This document shows positions 8,930 through 17,044 of a stretch of DNA of 64,000 nt, piece by piece; the stretch's first letter is position 1, and each line of letters starts with the position of its first letter. Source of the stretch: Tissierellia bacterium (GTDB lineage Bacteria > Bacillota > Clostridia > Tissierellales > Peptoniphilaceae); assembly GCA_030535395.1 (NCBI GenBank), contig JAUNLK010000006.1, positions 1 to 64,000 on the forward strand. Reading direction: 5' to 3'. The translations under genes and the position numbers were made by a program. The notes below the pieces were generated by a model. That model was not told where the DNA came from. It searched no databases and worked only from the letters and a program-made list of their open reading frames with translations.

Positions 8930-9590
8930 GGCTGCTTCCTCTCTCTAAAGTATTCTTCCTGATGAGCAATAGTCCATCCCCAATGGGCAGCACAGTGGCG
9001 TGGACGTCCTCCCGGGCCAAAATTTGGGGGAGGAATTTTCTCAGCCGCTTCACAATGGTGATCTTCCGGTGCTCAAAAAATCTCTTGGATGCAATCATCC
9101 CGTGGTAGAGGACATTGTCCACCACCATCCAGCCCTCCTCCGAGAGGAGGGGCAGGGCAGCTGCCACATAGTTTGGGATCTGGGCCTTGGCCGCATCCAC
9201 AAAAATGAGATCGTAGGGCCCCTCTGCCTCCTTGAGATACTGGGCGGCATCGCCGATGTGGAGGTGGATTTTGTCCTCCAAGTGGTGATTTTGAATATTG
9301 GTTCTGGCAAAAATGGCCATTTCCGGCTGGATCTCCACGGTGTCGATCTGAGACTCCGGAGCGGCCCGGTGAAATACCAGGGCAGAGTAGCCCATGGCCG
9401 TCCCCAGTTCCAGTATCCTCTTGGGTCTGATGCTGGGCAGGAGGAATCGGAAAAAGGACTCCGTCTCCGGCTTCAAAATGGGAAAATCCTCCCCCTCCCC
9501 AAAGGCCCGAAGCTCCTGAAGATCCTCATCCCCGGGAGGGCTGATCTCCCGGAGATAATTTTCTATATAGCTGTGAACGATGCGACTCAT
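8916..9590 (-). CDS. trmR: tRNA 5-hydroxyuridine methyltransferase TrmR-like
   Basis: A 224-residue SAM-dependent O-methyltransferase of the caffeoyl-CoA/catechol type: ILELGTAMGYSALVF (SAM motif I), DTVEIQPEM, YDLIFVDAAKAQIPNY (metal-binding Asp) and VVDNVLYHG. In B. subtilis TrmR (YrrM) methylates 5-hydroxyuridine-34 to 5-methoxyuridine. The neighbouring TrhP-like gene makes the hydroxylated substrate, so the two act in sequence on wobble uridines. Its ATG lies only 13 bases past the RNase J terminator, so no separate promoter is visible; expression probably relies on read-through or a promoter inside the RNase J gene. Confidence 0.88.
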   Translation of the reverse strand: MSRIVHSYIENYLREISPPGDEDLQELRAFGEGEDFPILKPETESFFRFLLPSIRPKRILELGTAMGYSALVFHRAAPESQIDTVEIQPEMAIFARTNIQNHHLEDKIHLHIGDAAQYLKEAEGPYDLIFVDAAKAQIPNYVAAALPLLSEEGWMVVDNVLYHGMIASKRFFEHRKITIVKRLRKFLPQILAREDVHATVLPIGDGLLLIRKNTLERGSSHEEG

Positions 9591-9603
9591 AAACTTCTCT
9601 CCG

Positions 9604-9629
9604 TAAAAAATGCCGGCTGAGCCGGCATT
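9604..9629 (-). terminator. Terminator at the end of the RNase J gene
   Basis: Nine-base-pair stem AATGCCGGC/GCCGGCATT with a 3-base loop, followed on the minus strand by a run of T. It includes the RNase J stop codon. Confidence 0.85.
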
Positions 9630-11319
9630 ACACTTCCATAATTACGGGAAGAATCATGGGATTCCGCCGCATTTTCTTGGATATATGGCCCCTGAGATCG
9701 TCTCGAACCTGGGCCTTGATCCCCGACCAATCCTTGATCTTCTGACTCTTGCAGGTCTTCAGGGACTGGTGGACGGTGGTTCTAATTTCCTCCATGAGCT
9801 CCGTGGATTCACGGACATAGACAAAGCCCCTGGAGATGATGTCCGGTCCGCTGACCAGCTCCCCGGTCTTCCGGTTCATGGCCAGCACCACGATGATGAG
9901 GCCGTCCTCGGAGAGGTGCTTGCGGTCTCTCAGGACGATATTGCCCACATCTCCCACGCCGAGGCCGTCCACAAAGACCTCCCCAGCGGGGACGTCGGCC
10001 ACCATCTTGGCCTCGTCCCGGCCCATTTCCAGGACATTGCCATTTTCCATGAGGAAGATATTTTTGGGATCTACCCCCAGGGACTGGGCCACTTCCTTGT
10101 GCTTTAAGAGCATTTTGATTTCCCCGTGAACGGGAATGAAGTACTTGGGCTTCAGGAGATTTAGAAGGAGTCTGTGCTCGTCGGAGTAGGCGTGTCCCGA
10201 CACGTGAATTTCCGACAGGGACTCATAGATGACCTCTACGCCCTTTTCCAGGAGATTGTTGACCACGTGGTTTACCGCGGTCTCATTGCCGGGAATGGGA
10301 TGGGCGGAGAGGATGATGACGTCGTTCTTTTGGAGCTTAATTCTCCGGTGCTCCCCAGTGGAGATCCGGGTCATGGCACTCATGGGCTCCCCTTGGGACC
10401 CCGTGGTAATGAAGACAATTTGATTGTCATTGTACTTGTCCATGTCCTTGATGTCCACAATGGTATTGGGCTTCACCTTGAGGTATCCCAGATCCCGGGC
10501 GATGCCCATGACATTGAGCATGCTCCGGCCGCTCAAAATCACCTTGCGATTGTAGCGCTCCGCTGCATTGATGATCTGCTGAATCCGATAGACATTACTG
10601 GCGAAGGTGGCAATGATGAGCCGCTTGTCCTTTAAGAGGGCAAACATCCGGTCGAAGGTCTTGCCCACCACCTTCTCACTGGGGGAGAAGCCCGGTCGGA
10701 GGACATTGGTGGACTCACTGAAAAGGGCCAGGACCCCCTTGCTGCCAATCTCGGCAATGCGGTTGAGGTCGATGGGCTCCCCGTGAATGGGGGTGAAGTC
10801 CACTTTGAAGTCCCCGGTGTGGAAGACGGTCCCCACGGGGGTGGTGATGGCCAGGGCAGAGGCATCGGGAATGGAGTGATTGACATTGATCCACTCCACT
10901 TCGAAGCGGCCCAATTTGATCCTCTCGCCGTGGCTGACGGTATGCATCTTGGTGCTTCTCAGGAGGCGGTGCTCCTTGAGTTTGTTTTCCAGGAGGGCCA
11001 GGGTGAGCTTGGTTCCGTAAATGGGAATGTTCACCTGCTTCAGCACATAGGGAATGGCCCCAATGTGGTCCTCGTGGCCGTGGGTGATGACTATGCCCCG
11101 AATGTGGTCCCGCTTTTGAATGAGATAGGAGATGTCGGGGATCACCACATCAATGCCGGGCAGATCCTCCTCGGGGAAGGTCATCCCACAGTCGATGATG
11201 ATGATGTCGTTTTTGTACTCTAAAACGGTGAGGTTTTTTCCAACTTCCCTCATCCCCCCCAGGGGAATGATGCGAAGTTTGGGGGCACCGTTATTGCCCC
11301 TTCTGCGTCGTTCGGTCAT
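9628..11319 (-). CDS. rnj: Ribonuclease J
   Basis: A 563-residue metallo-beta-lactamase/beta-CASP nuclease. The zinc motif HGHEDH is at residues 80-85 (ITHGHEDHIGAIPY). Other motifs are NVNHSIPDASALAI, VFHTGDFKVDFTP, the beta-CASP segments SGRSML and TTGSQGEPMSAM, and HVSGHAYSDE and IPVHGE. RNase J has endo- and 5'-3' exonuclease activity and is central to mRNA decay and rRNA processing in Bacillota. I start it at MTERRRR (11319), where AAAGGAT sits about 7 bases upstream; an ATG five codons earlier lacks a ribosome site. It could be RNase J1 or J2; only one copy is in the window. Confidence 0.96.
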   Translation of the reverse strand: MTERRRRGNNGAPKLRIIPLGGMREVGKNLTVLEYKNDIIIIDCGMTFPEEDLPGIDVVIPDISYLIQKRDHIRGIVITHGHEDHIGAIPYVLKQVNIPIYGTKLTLALLENKLKEHRLLRSTKMHTVSHGERIKLGRFEVEWINVNHSIPDASALAITTPVGTVFHTGDFKVDFTPIHGEPIDLNRIAEIGSKGVLALFSESTNVLRPGFSPSEKVVGKTFDRMFALLKDKRLIIATFASNVYRIQQIINAAERYNRKVILSGRSMLNVMGIARDLGYLKVKPNTIVDIKDMDKYNDNQIVFITTGSQGEPMSAMTRISTGEHRRIKLQKNDVIILSAHPIPGNETAVNHVVNNLLEKGVEVIYESLSEIHVSGHAYSDEHRLLLNLLKPKYFIPVHGEIKMLLKHKEVAQSLGVDPKNIFLMENGNVLEMGRDEAKMVADVPAGEVFVDGLGVGDVGNIVLRDRKHLSEDGLIIVVLAMNRKTGELVSGPDIISRGFVYVRESTELMEEIRTTVHQSLKTCKSQKIKDWSGIKAQVRDDLRGHISKKMRRNPMILPVIMEV

Positions 11320-11349
11320 TTTTGATCCTTTCATATTCTTGCCATCTTC

Positions 11350-11763
11350 CTATTTCTCCCGGTCCAAATAGGTCTGGAGAATATAGGTGGCTGCAATTTT
11401 ATCAATGTATTTTTTTCTATGTTCCCTTCGAACCCCCTGCTCCATTAAAAGCATTTCTGAAGAGCGGGTGCTCAGGCGCTCGTCCTCATAGACAATCTCC
11501 AGGCCCAGTTCCATTAGGTATTTGGCAAAGTGCATGGTCTTGTCGGCCTGAGGGCCCAGGGTATTGTCCATATTTTTTGGCAGGCCCACGACGATTCTCT
11601 CCACTTGATAGTGCTCCACCCAGTGGAGGATGCGCTGGCCGTCCTTTTTCTTACTCTGTCTTTGGATGGTCTCCACCCCCTGGGCGATGATGCCCATGGG
11701 GTCGGAGACGGCTACGCCGATGGTCTTGTCACCGACATCCAGGCCCAATATTCTTCTTTTCAA
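11350..11763 (-). CDS. ruvX: RuvX/YqgF, 16S rRNA 5'-end processing nuclease
   Basis: A 137-residue RNase H-fold protein: LGLDVGDKTIGVAVSDPMG at the N-terminus, IVVGLPKNMDNTLGPQ, YEDERLSTRSSE and a final IDKIAATYILQTYLD are the family motifs with the acidic catalytic residues. YqgF is needed for maturation of the 5' end of 16S rRNA; a Holliday junction resolvase role was also proposed. The start codon is TTG (11761-11763) with only a weak GGAT upstream. It lies 20 bases after the aldo/keto reductase gene and upstream of RNase J, as in the alaS-ireB-ruvX order of Clostridia. Confidence 0.95.
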   Translation of the reverse strand: MKRRILGLDVGDKTIGVAVSDPMGIIAQGVETIQRQSKKKDGQRILHWVEHYQVERIVVGLPKNMDNTLGPQADKTMHFAKYLMELGLEIVYEDERLSTRSSEMLLMEQGVRREHRKKYIDKIAATYILQTYLDREK

Positions 11764-11783
11764 GGCAGATCCAACTTTCGGTA

Positions 11784-12725
11784 TCAGATAACTTTAATGC
11801 AAAATTCGGGGCAGACAGTGGCACAGTAGCCGCAGAGAATGCAGTTCTCATTGGGCGTAGCCCTGCCGTCCACCACCTCAATGGCATTTTGCTTGCAGCG
11901 CCTCTGACAGTTGCCGCAGCCCACACAGTAGTCGGCCACAATGAGTTTGCGCTCTTTCTTTGCAATTTTTTCCTCGGCAGCGGGGGCAACTTTCCCCTCT
12001 AAAAATCTCGAGGCATTGGCGTCCACTTCCTCCACCGACTGCATGCCCACGGCAGTGGAATCAATGAAGTCCAGATTCAGCACCCAATCCAGGGCCTCCT
12101 GGGCCCGGGAGATGAGATGTCCCCCGCCCAGGGCCTTCATGGAGTAGATGCCGATGCCCTGCTGGTGGCGCCTCTTTAAAATCTCAATCATATCTTCGAG
12201 GCTTCCGTCCTGAATGCCGATGCCGGCCATATTCAAAATGGGGTGGATGACCTCGATCTCTTCAAATAGCTGAGTAGCTGCAACGCACTGTACAAAGTGG
12301 GTGGAAATGCCCACAGCGCGAATATAGCCCTCTTCCTTTCGCTTCACCAGGGTCTTCAGTGCCTCCCGGTGACCTTTGAGGGTCAGCAAACTCTCCTGTT
12401 CGTGGAGCAGAAAAATATCGATGTAGTCCGTCCCCATTTCCTTCAACGCCTTGTTGAGGGATTCATCGGCGGTCTTTTCGTCGTAGCAGTAGGCCTTGGT
12501 GGCCACCACCATCTGATCCCGGTTCAGGGTTTTAAAGGCCTCCTTGAAAAAGGCATAGTTGTCGTATATTTCTGCCGTGTCAATAAAATTGATACCTCGA
12601 CGATGGGCGTGAACAATGAGTTCTGCCCCCTTTGATAGAGGTAGATCTGCCTGGAACTTGGAGAGGGTGAGGCTGCCGAAGCAGAGCTTGGAAACCTCGA
12701 TTCCCGTTTTCCCTAAAAACGCCAT
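11784..12725 (-). CDS. Aldo/keto reductase with C-terminal 2[4Fe-4S] ferredoxin domain
   Basis: A 313-residue fusion. Residues 1 to about 255 form an aldo/keto reductase barrel: NFIDTAEIYDNY (Asp and Tyr of the catalytic tetrad), VATKAYCY (Lys), DIFLLHEQES (His), AVGISTH and ALGGGHL. The C-terminus is a bacterial-type ferredoxin with CVGCGNCQRRC and CILCGYCATVCP, two cubane clusters. Such proteins are common in anaerobes and are assumed to couple NAD(P)H to ferredoxin or an unknown substrate; no substrate can be named. It sits between ireB and ruvX, genes normally adjacent or nearly so, and begins just after the ireB terminator. Confidence 0.88.
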   Translation of the reverse strand: MAFLGKTGIEVSKLCFGSLTLSKFQADLPLSKGAELIVHAHRRGINFIDTAEIYDNYAFFKEAFKTLNRDQMVVATKAYCYDEKTADESLNKALKEMGTDYIDIFLLHEQESLLTLKGHREALKTLVKRKEEGYIRAVGISTHFVQCVAATQLFEEIEVIHPILNMAGIGIQDGSLEDMIEILKRRHQQGIGIYSMKALGGGHLISRAQEALDWVLNLDFIDSTAVGMQSVEEVDANASRFLEGKVAPAAEEKIAKKERKLIVADYCVGCGNCQRRCKQNAIEVVDGRATPNENCILCGYCATVCPEFCIKVI

Positions 12726-12742
12726 AGAGCTCTCTTTCTACA

Positions 12743-12778
12743 TAAAAAAAGTGAGTGGACTCAAGAGCCCGACTCACT
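12743..12778 (-). terminator. Terminator at the end of ireB
   Basis: Outer stem AGTGAGT/ACTCACT with partial inner pairing (GGGCTC...GAGTCC), followed on the minus strand by seven T. It contains the last codons of ireB and ends just before the reductase gene. Confidence 0.8.
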
Positions 12779-13030
12779 ATCTTTCAAATAGTATTCAAGT
12801 AATTCGCGGAGTAATTCATCTCGTTCTTGCTGCTGGATGATTGATCTCGCGTTCTTATGGCTCGTGATATATGTGGGATCTCCAGATAAAATATAGCCAA
12901 TAATTTGATCAATCGGGTTATAGCCCTTTTCCATCAGAGACTGGTATACGGTGAGTAAATCGGAGCGGATTTTCTCGCGATTGGGATTTTGTTTTTCAAA
13001 AATCTGCGTCTCAAATTCCTTATTGTCCAT
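12761..13030 (-). CDS. ireB: IreB family regulatory phosphoprotein
   Basis: An 89-residue DUF965/IreB protein with the family core GYNPIDQIIGYILSGDPTYITSHKNAR and a Glu/Leu-rich helical end ERDELLRELLEYYLKD. In Enterococcus IreB is phosphorylated near its N-terminus by the PASTA kinase IreK and affects cephalosporin resistance; here Thr8 (FETQIF) is a candidate site. The start is the ATG at 13030, which has GGAGGA 7 bases upstream. An in-frame ATG at 13054 overlaps the promoter -10 box and is rejected. It has its own extended -10 promoter and terminator although it follows alaS closely. Confidence 0.93.
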   Translation of the reverse strand: MDNKEFETQIFEKQNPNREKIRSDLLTVYQSLMEKGYNPIDQIIGYILSGDPTYITSHKNARSIIQQQERDELLRELLEYYLKDSESGS

Positions 13031-13052
13031 ATTTGGTTCCTCCATAAGTCCC

Positions 13053-13061
13053 ATTATAGCA
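13053..13061 (-). promoter_or_regulatory. Extended -10 promoter of ireB
   Basis: The minus strand carries TGCTATAAT, a perfect -10 hexamer with the TGn extension, in the 36-base alaS-ireB gap. The -35 region is weak (TTTCAA at 16 bases). The predicted start of transcription is about 15-20 bases before the ireB ATG. Confidence 0.7.
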
Positions 13062-13066
13062 CAGTT

Positions 13067-15709
13067 TTAAGCCTTTGAAACCATTTTTTCAATATAGCCA
13101 GCTACCCCCTGAAGGGCCTCGTCCAAGCGGGAGGGATCCTTGGCGCCGGCTGTTGCCATATCGTCCTTGCCCCCTCCCCCGCCGCCGGCGGCCTTGGCCA
13201 CTTCTCGAATGAGGGCCCCGGCCTTGACGCCGGAAGTGATGGCCTCCTTGGGGGATGCGGCCACCAATTGGATCTTTTCGCCATTGACGGTGGCGAGGAC
13301 CACCACGGCTCTGTGCTCCTCCCTGAGGTTTTCAGCCATGGAGCGAAGGGCGTCCACATCCATGCCGGAGACTTTGGCGGTGAGATAGTTGATGCCGCAG
13401 ATCTCTTGAACTTGATCTCCAAGTTCTCCAGCTTCCAGCTGGGCGAGCTTGGCCTTGGCCTGCTCCAGTTCCCGCTCCACTTCCTTTTGCCGCTCCAGGT
13501 GGCTCTGCACTTTTTCCACCAGGCTCACATTGGTGGCCTTGAGGAGCTCCTTGGCCTCTCCCTGCTCCTCCTCCAGGTCCCGGAGGTACTCATAGACCCC
13601 CAGGCCCGTGCGAACTTCCAGCCTCCGGGTGCCGGCGGCAATGCCACCTTCCGAGAGAATTTTCATCATGCCAATTTGGGCGGTATTGTCCACGTGGGTG
13701 CCGCCGCAGAGTTCCTTGGAGTAGTCCCCCATGGAGATCACCCGCACGTGGTCGCCGTATTTGTCCTCAAAGAGGCCCACGGCCCCAGCGGATTTGGCCT
13801 CCTCCAGGCTCATCTCCTCGGCCCTTACGGGGAGGGAGTGGTAGATCTGACGATTGACCTCCTCCTCCACTTGGGCGAGATCCTCCGGCGAGATGGCCTC
13901 GTAGTGGGTGATGTCAAAGCGCATGACATCGGGGCCCACATAGGAGCCCGCCTGCTGGACGTGCTCTCCCAGTTGATCCTTGAGGGCCCGGTGGAGGAGG
14001 TGGGTGACGGAGTGATTTCTCCGAATCCGCTCCCGCCTTGCCCCCTCCACTTCTGCGGTGACTGCCCCGGGGGCGGCCACTCCCGAGGTCACTTTCCCCA
14101 GGCCGTAGATGAGGCCAAATTTGTTCTTCTTGGTGTCGGTGATGTCCACGGTGAAGTTCTCTCCCCGAACTTCCCCGGTGTCCCCCACTTGGCCCCCGCC
14201 CTCTCCGTAGAAGGGAGTGGGCTCCAAAATTACGGTGACGGCCGCTCCCTCGGTGGCCTCGCTGACGGCCTCCCCTTCCACCAGAAGGTGGGTGAGCTCC
14301 ACGTCCTCTTTCAAGGTGTCGTAGCCGTGGAAGGTGGAGGGAGGCAGCTCATCCAAAAGGCTCCCCCCGCCCTGGGAGGCCCAGCCAATATTGTCGGAGT
14401 CGTCCCGGGCGCTCCGAGCCCGCTCCCGCTGCTCCTTCATGTGGGCTTCAAAGCCCTCCAGGTCCACGGAGAAACCCTCGTCCTCCAGAATTTCCCGAGT
14501 GAGGTCCAGGGGGAAGCCGAAGGTGTCGTAGAGGGTGAAGGCATCGGCCCCGGGGAGAACCTGGAGCTTCTGGGCCCTGAGCTCCTCCATTTTTTCCTCC
14601 AGGCGCAAGAGACCCCCCTCCAGGGTCTTGTGGAAGCGCTCCTCCTCCCTCTGGAGGACATTGCGAATCATCTCGGCCTTGGTGTCCAGCTCGGTGTAGC
14701 GGACATTCCAGGAATTGATCACCTGGCTGGAGAGATCGTAGAGGAAGGCCCCTTCAATGCCCAGCATCTTCCCGTGACGGGCGGCCCGGCGAATGAGCCT
14801 TCTCAGGACATAGCCCCTGCCCTCATTGGTGGGCACAATGCCGTCGGAGATCATAAAGGTCATGGCCCGAATGTGGTCGGTGATGACCCGAACGGAGGTG
14901 TCCTTCTTCTCATCGCTGCCGTACTCATAGCCGGCCCTCTGGGTGATGGACTTTAAAATCTCCTGAATGGCGTCGATTTCAAAGATATTGTTGGTCTTTT
15001 GAAGGACGGTGGCCATACGCTCCAGGCCCATGCCGGTGTCGATATTGGGGTGATCCAGGGGGTGGTAGTTGCCCTCTTCATCCTTGTCGAATTGGGTGAA
15101 TACCAGATTCCACACTTCGATGAAGCGGTCCCCCTCGTCCCCGGGCTTCTCGTTGGGATCCCCATTGGAGTAGGCCATCCCCCGGTCCACATAGATCTCG
15201 GAGCAGGGTCCAGAGGGCCCCACGGCGAGCTCCCAGAAATTGTCCTCCTTGCCCAGGCGAACAATGCGCTCCTCGGCCACCCCAATGTCGTGGTGCCAGA
15301 TGTCGTGGGCCTCGTCGTCGTCCAAGTACACGGTGACCCAGAGGTCCTCCTCGGCAATTTCCAGCTCCTCAGTGAGAAACTCCCAGGCCCAAGCAATGGC
15401 CTCTTTCTTGAAATAGTCCCCGAAGGAAAAATTCCCCAGCATTTCAAAGAAGGTGGCGTGGCGGTCGGTCTTGCCCACATTTTCAATGTCTCCGGTGCGG
15501 ATGCACTTCTGACAGGTGCTCACCCGCTTGGCCGGAGGCACTGCCTCTCCGGTGAAGTACTTCTTCATGGGCGCCATTCCCGCTCCTATGAGGAGTAGGG
15601 ATTTGTCGTTCTGAGGAACCAGGGAAAAACTGGGCAGAACTCGATGGGCGCGCGCTTCAAAAAAATCCAGATACTTTTTCCGTATCTCGTGTAGTCCTAA
15701 GTATTTCAT
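13067..15709 (-). CDS. alaS: Alanyl-tRNA synthetase
   Basis: An 880-residue class II synthetase. It begins MKYLGLHEIRKKYLDFFEARAH, followed by the catalytic core (GAGMAPMKKYFTGE, RHATFFEMLGNFSFGDYFK, GPSGPCSEIYVD, VLRRLIRRAARHG). The editing domain has the zinc-site residues HSVTHLLHRAL (HxxxH) and CGGTHV, and the C-terminal DHHA1 domain contains the glycine-rich AAGGGGGGKDDMA. It charges tRNA-Ala in the cytoplasm. An upstream TTG five codons earlier is in frame, but GGGGGGAG lies just before the ATG at 15709, which matches the usual N-terminus. It has its own promoter in the gap behind the AI-2E terminator; there is no room for a T-box leader. Confidence 0.98.
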   Translation of the reverse strand: MKYLGLHEIRKKYLDFFEARAHRVLPSFSLVPQNDKSLLLIGAGMAPMKKYFTGEAVPPAKRVSTCQKCIRTGDIENVGKTDRHATFFEMLGNFSFGDYFKKEAIAWAWEFLTEELEIAEEDLWVTVYLDDDEAHDIWHHDIGVAEERIVRLGKEDNFWELAVGPSGPCSEIYVDRGMAYSNGDPNEKPGDEGDRFIEVWNLVFTQFDKDEEGNYHPLDHPNIDTGMGLERMATVLQKTNNIFEIDAIQEILKSITQRAGYEYGSDEKKDTSVRVITDHIRAMTFMISDGIVPTNEGRGYVLRRLIRRAARHGKMLGIEGAFLYDLSSQVINSWNVRYTELDTKAEMIRNVLQREEERFHKTLEGGLLRLEEKMEELRAQKLQVLPGADAFTLYDTFGFPLDLTREILEDEGFSVDLEGFEAHMKEQRERARSARDDSDNIGWASQGGGSLLDELPPSTFHGYDTLKEDVELTHLLVEGEAVSEATEGAAVTVILEPTPFYGEGGGQVGDTGEVRGENFTVDITDTKKNKFGLIYGLGKVTSGVAAPGAVTAEVEGARRERIRRNHSVTHLLHRALKDQLGEHVQQAGSYVGPDVMRFDITHYEAISPEDLAQVEEEVNRQIYHSLPVRAEEMSLEEAKSAGAVGLFEDKYGDHVRVISMGDYSKELCGGTHVDNTAQIGMMKILSEGGIAAGTRRLEVRTGLGVYEYLRDLEEEQGEAKELLKATNVSLVEKVQSHLERQKEVERELEQAKAKLAQLEAGELGDQVQEICGINYLTAKVSGMDVDALRSMAENLREEHRAVVVLATVNGEKIQLVAASPKEAITSGVKAGALIREVAKAAGGGGGGKDDMATAGAKDPSRLDEALQGVAGYIEKMVSKA

Positions 15710-15732
15710 AGACTCCCCCCTCAATTACATCC

Positions 15733-15761
15733 ATTGTAAAAAGTAGCAATTCTAAAGTCAA
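15733..15761 (-). promoter_or_regulatory. Promoter of alaS
   Basis: Minus-strand TTGACT, 17-base spacer, TACAAT; five of six consensus bases in each hexamer. It lies immediately downstream of the AI-2E terminator and about 25 bases before the alaS ATG. Confidence 0.8.
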
Positions 15762-15791
15762 TCTAAAAGGGGGCAGCTCACACACTGCCCC
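15762..15791 (-). terminator. Terminator after the AI-2E permease gene
   Basis: Stem GGGGCAG/CTGCCCC around the loop TGTGTGAG, followed by CTTTTAGATT on the minus strand. The stem and loop strongly resemble the hairpin at 4635-4669. The T tract is interrupted, so termination may be partial. Confidence 0.65.
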
Positions 15792-15796
15792 TCTGT

Positions 15797-17044
15797 CTAC
15801 TGCATTTTCCGAATGGCCTCTTCCCTTTCCTTCCGCTGTGTAATTTTCATAATGATAAAATCCTTGATGATCAGGGCCACGGAGACCAGGGGCACGCTGA
15901 TGATCATGCCAATGAATCCGTACATGCCGCCCCCCACCACAATACAGAGGAGGACCACAATGGGGTGGAGCCCCGTCCGATTGCCGATGATTCTCGGCGC
16001 CATGATGTTGTTTTCCGCCCACTGGAGGAAGACAAAGAGAATGGCCACAAAGATGGCCTTGACCTTGGAGTCAATGAGGGCGAAGAAAAAGGCGGGAATA
16101 AAGCCCAGGGTGGGCCCAATGTAGGGAATGATGTCGGCCACCATGGTGATCATGCCAATGACCACGGCAAATTCCACCCTCAAAATGAGGAGCATAATGG
16201 CAGTGGCCAGGCCCACAAAGAAGGCCAGGACCAGTTTTCCCTTGATAAAGGCCATGAGGGCCCGGTTGATCTCCCCGGCCAAATAGAGGAGGTCCGAGCG
16301 ATAGTCCGAGGGAATGGCCTTGTAGATTCGCACCTTGATTCGATCCTTGTCCACGGTGAAGTAGTAGGTGAGGACTAAAATCAGAACGAAGCTCACCACT
16401 TTGCCCATGGCCGAGTACATCCCCGTCACCAGATCCCGTATCCTACTGGCAAATTGGGTTTCGAATTCCGTGAAGAATTTGTCCACCTGATCCTGGAAAC
16501 TCATGATGATCCGGGCCGTATCGATATTGGTCTCCTTGCCAATGACCTCCGACTGCTTCCAGACCCAGGAATTGACCTGCTCTGTAATTTGAGGCAGGGC
16601 CTTAAAGAGATTTTGGATCTCCTCGATGCTCCTGGGGAGCACCACAATGAGGAGGATGACAAAGAAGAGGAGGAAGCTCACATAGACAATGAGGACCCCC
16701 AGGGGCCGCTGCAGACCCTTGGACTGAAGGCCCGAGACCACGGGATTGATGATATAGGCCATCACCGCTGAAATAATCAAAACGCCCAGGGTGTTGCCAA
16801 TAATGGGAAAGTGGAGGAAGAGATATCGCAGGAGTAAAAAGCCCACGATGAATATCCCCAACTTGGTGAGTTTTCCCGTATTGATCTCGATTCTCAGGGA
16901 CTTGCGGACATAGTTGTTGCCGATATTGATGAGATAGTAGATGGTCAGCAGCAAAAGGACGATGAACAGCACCGTGCGAATGGTGCTCAAGTAGTCCGGT
17001 GTAATGACCCTCTGCAGGGATTCCAGGGTCTCAGCGGGGATCAT
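15797..17044 (-). CDS. AI-2E family transporter (PerM-like membrane protein)
   Basis: A 415-residue integral membrane protein with about seven to eight hydrophobic helices: an N-terminal pair (IRTVLFIVLLLLTIYYLI, GIFIVGFLLLRYLF), IIGNTLGVLIISAVMAYIINP typical of the family, and a C-terminal block containing GIGMIT-like (VIGMITMVADIIPYIGPTLGFIPA) and NNIMAPRIIGNRTGLHP. Members export varied substrates (autoinducer-2 in E. coli TqsA, Na+/H+ exchange in others); the substrate here is unknown. I choose the ATG at 17044, which overlaps the Rrf2 stop (ATGA); the longer frame would lie inside the Rrf2 gene. The family is often found upstream of alaS in Clostridia. Confidence 0.88.
   Translation of the reverse strand: MIPAETLESLQRVITPDYLSTIRTVLFIVLLLLTIYYLINIGNNYVRKSLRIEINTGKLTKLGIFIVGFLLLRYLFLHFPIIGNTLGVLIISAVMAYIINPVVSGLQSKGLQRPLGVLIVYVSFLLFFVILLIVVLPRSIEEIQNLFKALPQITEQVNSWVWKQSEVIGKETNIDTARIIMSFQDQVDKFFTEFETQFASRIRDLVTGMYSAMGKVVSFVLILVLTYYFTVDKDRIKVRIYKAIPSDYRSDLLYLAGEINRALMAFIKGKLVLAFFVGLATAIMLLILRVEFAVVIGMITMVADIIPYIGPTLGFIPAFFFALIDSKVKAIFVAILFVFLQWAENNIMAPRIIGNRTGLHPIVVLLCIVVGGGMYGFIGMIISVPLVSVALIIKDFIIMKITQRKEREEAIRKMQ

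Noticed and set aside
13268..14956. Long open frames antisense to alaS, and similar ones antisense to the division PBP (31131-33026) and the first oppA (49980-51644)
   Set aside because: They lie fully opposite strongly conserved genes, have no ribosome sites or recognisable domains, and reflect the G+C-rich codon use of the real genes.
15710..15796. Possible T-box leader before alaS (also considered for leuS and asnS)
   Set aside because: The gap holds a terminator of the upstream gene and a compact promoter; leuS and asnS have gaps of 36 and 10 bases. None can hold a T-box.
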